A stretch of 64,000 bases of DNA from the NCBI RefSeq assembly GCF_022842145.1, contig NZ_JALHQD010000004.1, positions 248,001 to 312,000 on the forward strand, in the 5' to 3' direction. Both the position numbers and the translations under genes were made by a program. Every line of letters starts with the position of its first letter. Positions within the stretch are counted from its first letter, which is position 1. The DNA is from Tabrizicola sp. (GTDB lineage Bacteria; Pseudomonadota; Alphaproteobacteria; Rhodobacterales; Rhodobacteraceae). The notes under the pieces were generated by a model. The model was not told where the DNA came from. It searched no databases and saw only the letters and a program-made list of their open reading frames with translations. This document shows positions 61,172-64,000 of the stretch, piece by piece.

Positions 61172-61561
61172 TTACCCGGCGCGCGGGCCGATCAGGTCCC
61201 AGCGGTTGCCGAAGGGATCGCGCCAGACGGCGACAGAGCCGTAGACCTCGTGCCGTGGTGCTTCCTCGAACACCACGCCCGCGGCCAGCATCGCGGCGTG
61301 GTCGCGGGTAAAATCGTCGGTCTGCAGGAACAGGAATACCCGGCCGCCCGCCTGGTTGCCGATGGAGGCGACCTGCGCCGCCCCTTCGGCCCGGGCCAGA
61401 ACCAGCCGCACTCCGCCACCGGAAGGCTCTACCGTCACCCAGCGCTTGCGGCCTTGGTCAATGTCCTCGACCTGCCGGAAGCCAAGCTTGCCCACATAGA
61501 AGGCGAGTGCTTCGTCATAATCGGGCACGACCAGCGCCAAGGCCGAGATGCGGGAGGTCAC
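61172..61561 (-). CDS. VOC family protein, coupled to bpt
   Basis: The 129-residue protein begins with GTG ([28 protein letters not shown]) and shows two VOC modules ending [23 protein letters not shown]. The GTG overlaps the bpt stop by four bases. The family members include glyoxalase-like and dioxygenase-like proteins; the function here is undetermined. Confidence 0.88.
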   Translation of the reverse strand: MTSRISALALVVPDYDEALAFYVGKLGFRQVEDIDQGRKRWVTVEPSGGGVRLVLARAEGAAQVASIGNQAGGRVFLFLQTDDFTRDHAAMLAAGVVFEEAPRHEVYGSVAVWRDPFGNRWDLIGPRAG

Positions 61562-62385
61562 AGCCGCGTATCGGGCAGGCTGATCCGCGCCACCTGTTCG
61601 GCGATCGGGTCCACGGACAGCGGGTGCAGGTCGGCGGCATGGTCGGAGGGCTCGCCCATCGCCACCCATTCGCCGCCCTTGTAGATCTCCAGCGCCGAGA
61701 AACCCGCCTTGTAGCCCATCTTGCGGCTGCCCGGCACCCAGTAGCCCAGGTAGACGTAAGGCAGCCCGGCCTCGCGCGCGATGGCGATGTGGTCCAGGAT
61801 GACGTAGGTCCCCAGGCTCATGTCCGTCAGGTCCGGGTCGTAAAAGCTGTAGACCATGCTGAGGCCGTCATCGAAGACGTCGGTCAGGCAGACGGCAGCC
61901 AGCGCGCGGCCACGGTCACCTTCGGCGGCGGGTCGGCTGTATTCGATCACGCGCGACTTGATCGGGGTCTCTTCGATCATCGCCGCGAACTCGAAGATGT
62001 CCATGTCGGCCATCCCGCCGTCCGCGTGGCGCTGGTCGAGATAGCGGCGGAAGAGCGAGAACTGGTCTTCCGTCGCCCAGGGGCTGGTCGCATTCCGCCG
62101 CAGGTCGGACGCCTTCTTCATCACCCGCTTCTGCGTCCGCGAGGGTTCGAAATCCGCCACCCGGATCCGCGCCGACAGGCAGGCCGAACACTCGGCGCAG
62201 GACGGGCGGTAAAGCACGTTCTGGCTGCGGCGGAAGCCCTGCTTCGACAGCGTGTCGTTCAGCTTTTGCGCATGTTCGCCCTGCAACGCCGTGAACAGCT
62301 TACGCTCCATCCGCCCCGGCAGGTAGGGGCATGGCTGCGGCGCCGTCACGTAGAATTGGGGCGTCAGGGGAAGGGAATGGCGCAT
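61558..62385 (-). CDS. bpt: Aspartate/glutamate leucyltransferase (arginyltransferase family)
   Basis: The 275-residue enzyme transfers leucine from tRNA to N-terminal Asp or Glu, marking proteins for ClpAPS. The N-terminal [13 protein letters not shown] and the cysteines in [16 protein letters not shown] are family features; the GNAT-like domain ends with [21 protein letters not shown]. It is followed by and coupled to a VOC gene. Confidence 0.95.
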   Translation of the reverse strand: MRHSLPLTPQFYVTAPQPCPYLPGRMERKLFTALQGEHAQKLNDTLSKQGFRRSQNVLYRPSCAECSACLSARIRVADFEPSRTQKRVMKKASDLRRNATSPWATEDQFSLFRRYLDQRHADGGMADMDIFEFAAMIEETPIKSRVIEYSRPAAEGDRGRALAAVCLTDVFDDGLSMVYSFYDPDLTDMSLGTYVILDHIAIAREAGLPYVYLGYWVPGSRKMGYKAGFSALEIYKGGEWVAMGEPSDHAADLHPLSVDPIAEQVARISLPDTRL

Positions 62386-62463
62386 CGGTTTCGGATCAGG
62401 ATTGGATTGGCGCGAAGCCTAGCAAGCGAAAGCCGATCCGCCAAGCGTCCCCGTGCGGAAAAG

Positions 62464-62494
62464 GAAAACCCGCCCGTGCGGGGACACGGGCGGG
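62464..62494 (-). terminator. Intrinsic terminator of the DUF2852 gene
   Basis: CCCGCCCGTG (62469-62478) and CACGGGCGGG (62485-62494) pair perfectly with a six-base loop; on the minus strand TTTTCC follows. It lies 24 bases after the DUF2852 stop. Confidence 0.75.
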
Positions 62495-62517
62495 GCAGGG
62501 GTCATGCGGTCAGGCGA

Positions 62518-62994
62518 TCAGTATTCGCCCGCACGCGCCCCCGGTTCGGGCTTCGCTTCGCTTTCCGCGGCGTCCTGGGCCGAGGTCGCCCGGGCCCGTT
62601 CGTCCATGAAGCTGTCAAACTCGGACTTGTCCTTCGAGGTCCGCAGGCGCTGCAGGAAAGCCTCGAACGCTTCCTGCTCTTCTTCCAGACGGCGCAGAGC
62701 CTGCGCCTTGTAGTCGTCGAAGGCATGGTTGCCGGTGGGCTGGCCCGCGCGCATCGCGTGGCGGCCCCAGGAGTGGTCAGTGGCTTGGCGGCGCTGGCCG
62801 CAGGACCGTGCGAACATCTTTTTTCCCCAGATCATGTAGGCCAGAAGGGCAAGGCCAACGGGCCAGAAGATGATGAAGCCCAGTACCATCGCGGCGATCC
62901 AGGCCCACTTGCCGCGCTGGTCAAGCCAGCCCTCGGCACGACGGAAGGCATTGCGGATCCCGCCAGGCCGGGCGGTGTCGGAAGTCATGTACAT
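62518..62994 (-). CDS. DUF2852 membrane protein
   Basis: The 158-residue protein matches DUF2852: a basic N-terminus, one or two membrane helices at about 30-58 (WAWIAAMVLGFIIFWPVGLALLAYMIWG), then a cytoplasmic coiled-coil segment (YKAQALRRLEEEQEAFEAFLQRLR, about 94-118) and a disordered acidic tail. Function unknown. GGAGA lies before the ATG. Tandem palindromes upstream suggest tight control. Confidence 0.87.
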   Translation of the reverse strand: MYMTSDTARPGGIRNAFRRAEGWLDQRGKWAWIAAMVLGFIIFWPVGLALLAYMIWGKKMFARSCGQRRQATDHSWGRHAMRAGQPTGNHAFDDYKAQALRRLEEEQEAFEAFLQRLRTSKDKSEFDSFMDERARATSAQDAAESEAKPEPGARAGEY

Positions 62995-63011
62995 CGGCGG
63001 GTCTCCAGTTG

Positions 63012-63089
63012 ATGTGAATGTCTTTCACATGAGGGAAGATGGACTCAGCCTAGCCCGGCTGCAAGAGCCTATGTGAAGTATTTTTACAT
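63012..63089. promoter_or_regulatory. Two ATGTGAA-N5-TTCACAT palindromes upstream of the DUF2852 gene
   Basis: ATGTGAA (63012-63018) and TTCACAT (63024-63030) flank five bases; a second site, ATGTGAA (63071-63077) and TTTACAT (63083-63089), has the same five-base spacer and one mismatch. They are 59 bases apart. The region separates DUF2852 from the YbaK gene, both on the minus strand. The regulator is not identifiable from the window. Confidence 0.6.
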
Positions 63090-63114
63090 CGTGCGGCGGC
63101 AGGCTTCTTTTCGC

Positions 63115-63582
63115 CTATCCGGTGAAGTCCGCGAGGGTTGCGCCCGCGGCCCGGACCAGCGCGTGCGGCTTAACGCTGAACATGTGGCGGGGCGTGCCGG
63201 CTGCGGCCCAGACTTCGGGGAAAGCCAGCAGCCTCGGGTCCGCGAAGGTGGGCGAGGGGGTCAGGTGCCCAAGCGGCGCCACCCCGCCGATCGCAAAGCC
63301 GGTGACGCTGCGCACCACGTCGACCTCGGCCCGCGACAGGGCCTCTCCGGCCAGCGCCGCGGCCTTTGCGGGGTCCACCCTGTTGCCGCCTGCCGTAAGG
63401 AACAGGTACAGCCGACCGCTGGTGCCCTGGAAGAGGATCGACTTGACGATCTGGTCCACCACCACGCCAGCCTCTGCCGCCGCCGCCTCGGCGGTGCGGA
63501 TCTCGGCCGCAGCCGCGACCACGTTCGAAGGAATGCCGGCCGCCTGCAGCGCGGCCGCGACGCGGGCCAGGGATTTCGACAT
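63115..63582 (-). CDS. YbaK/EbsC (aminoacyl-tRNA deacylase) family protein
   Basis: The 155-residue protein matches the YbaK/ProX editing domain: VVVDQIVKSILFQGTSGRLYLFLTAGGNRVD with the conserved lysine K50, and VTGFAIGGVAPLGHL (about 96-110). It would hydrolyse mischarged tRNA in trans. The start at 63582 gives the family N-terminus (MSKSLARVAAAL). It is divergent from glnE. Confidence 0.9.
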   Translation of the reverse strand: MSKSLARVAAALQAAGIPSNVVAAAAEIRTAEAAAAEAGVVVDQIVKSILFQGTSGRLYLFLTAGGNRVDPAKAAALAGEALSRAEVDVVRSVTGFAIGGVAPLGHLTPSPTFADPRLLAFPEVWAAAGTPRHMFSVKPHALVRAAGATLADFTG

Positions 63583-63681
63583 GGGTGCCTTTCTGTTTTC
63601 CTTCAGCCAACCACCCCGGCCCGGTCCCGTCAATCGGCTGGAGGAGTTGACGCTTCCGCCCTGCCGCAGCAAGGTCCGCGC

Positions 63682-64000
63682 ATGACCCTTGCCGCCCGCA
63701 TCACCCGCACGCCCATCGCCTTCGACACCGCCGCCGCCGCCGACCTGCGCGCTGACATTTCCGGCTTTGCTCCCGAGGTGATGGACCTGATGGCCGCCAC
63801 CGCCGCCTGCAGCCTGTTCCTGCGCGGCCTGATGCTGCGCGAAGCCGACTGGCTGCGCGAGGCGGTCGAGGCCCCCGAGGCCGCGCTTGCCGCGACCCTC
63901 GCCATCGCCGACGGCCTTACCGCCGAGGCGCTTGCCCTGGCCCTGCGCGAAGCCAAGCGCCGCGTGGCCCTTCTGGCGGCACTTTGCGACGTCGGTGGGG
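63682..64000 (+). CDS. glnE: Glutamine synthetase adenylyltransferase, N-terminal part (runs off the window)
   Basis: The first 106 codons are present, starting MTLAARITRTPIAFDTAAAAD, with a helix-rich N-terminal region (SLFLRGLMLREADWLREAVEAPEAALA). The stretch resembles the start of GlnE proteins of Rhodobacteraceae, where residues are mostly alanine and leucine. The catalytic domain lies beyond 64000, so the call rests on the N-terminus only. Confidence 0.7.
   Translation, partial: MTLAARITRTPIAFDTAAAADLRADISGFAPEVMDLMAATAACSLFLRGLMLREADWLREAVEAPEAALAATLAIADGLTAEALALALREAKRRVALLAALCDVGG

Noticed and set aside
63012-63089. CRP or PpsR sites
   Set aside because: The TGTGA/TCACA arms are seven bases apart, not six, and the TGT/ACA pair has eleven bases between, not twelve.

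Overview
This window reads as chromosomal DNA of an alphaproteobacterium of the Rhodobacterales (Rhodobacteraceae/Paracoccaceae type). The evidence is high GC, dense ATGA/TGATG-coupled operons, adjacent sciP (DUF1153) and ctrA genes, GANTC sites and TTAAC half-sites in front of ctrA, a GTTC-N7-GTTC type SOS box, a TakP-like TRAP transporter, Usg, and a long envelope operon without lpxD. No rRNA, tRNA, CRISPR array, IS element or prophage was recognised. About 66 genes are called. Assignments rest on reading translated sequences and motifs; no database search was run.

Layout. 1-4.4 kb: the start of a sulfite/nitrite reductase gene with its DUF2849 partner and a divergent Lrp-type regulator, then a DMT exporter coupled to a cytochrome P450, tpiA and an A-type Fe-S carrier. 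4.4-6.4 kb: a SatD-like gene (cyclase-like fold plus HTH) coupled to a DUF3307 membrane protein, preceded by its own repeat operator and lying between two Fe-S assembly genes. 6.4-15.2 kb: ssb, a lytic transglycosylase, and a peptide-type ABC importer (Tat-exported binding protein, two permeases, fused double ATPase) below an AraC regulator. 15.3-28.2 kb: miaA, then a long plus-strand run pyrH-frr-uppS-cdsA-dxr-rseP-bamA-ompH-fabZ-lpxA-lpxI-lpxB, which couples nucleotide and ribosome recycling functions to isoprenoid, phospholipid, outer-membrane-protein and lipid A synthesis. 28.4-32.7 kb: an animal-haem-type peroxidase, a DUF2059 protein, mnmA, and the cell-cycle pair sciP-ctrA. 32.7-45.5 kb: ligA-recG, a 40-residue membrane protein behind an apparent LexA box, an IscU/SufU-like protein, hisI, gluQ-trmFO, a DoxX protein, gyrA with a small overlapping gene, usg and arginase. 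45.7-50.3 kb: ccmF-ccmH, an enoyl-CoA hydratase and a cyclopropane-fatty-acid-synthase-type methyltransferase. 50.3-56.1 kb: ilvN, an acyltransferase and ilvI (the last with a readable attenuation leader), a GST, a Ca/Na exchanger and a VOC protein. 56.3-64 kb: a TakP-like TRAP system, HxlR with a divergent tautomerase and YdcZ pair, a VOC protein coupled to bpt, a DUF2852 protein behind tandem palindromes, a YbaK protein and the start of glnE.

Most of the window is conserved housekeeping sequence. The parts that best repay a second look are the SatD-DUF3307 module and its operator (4436-5985), the apparently SOS-controlled 40-residue membrane protein (36937-37149), the ilvI attenuation leader (53689-53846), a short GGTGGGC/GCCCACC palindrome present three times, once inside the ccmH signal peptide, and paired ATGTGAA-N5-TTCACAT palindromes ahead of the DUF2852 gene.
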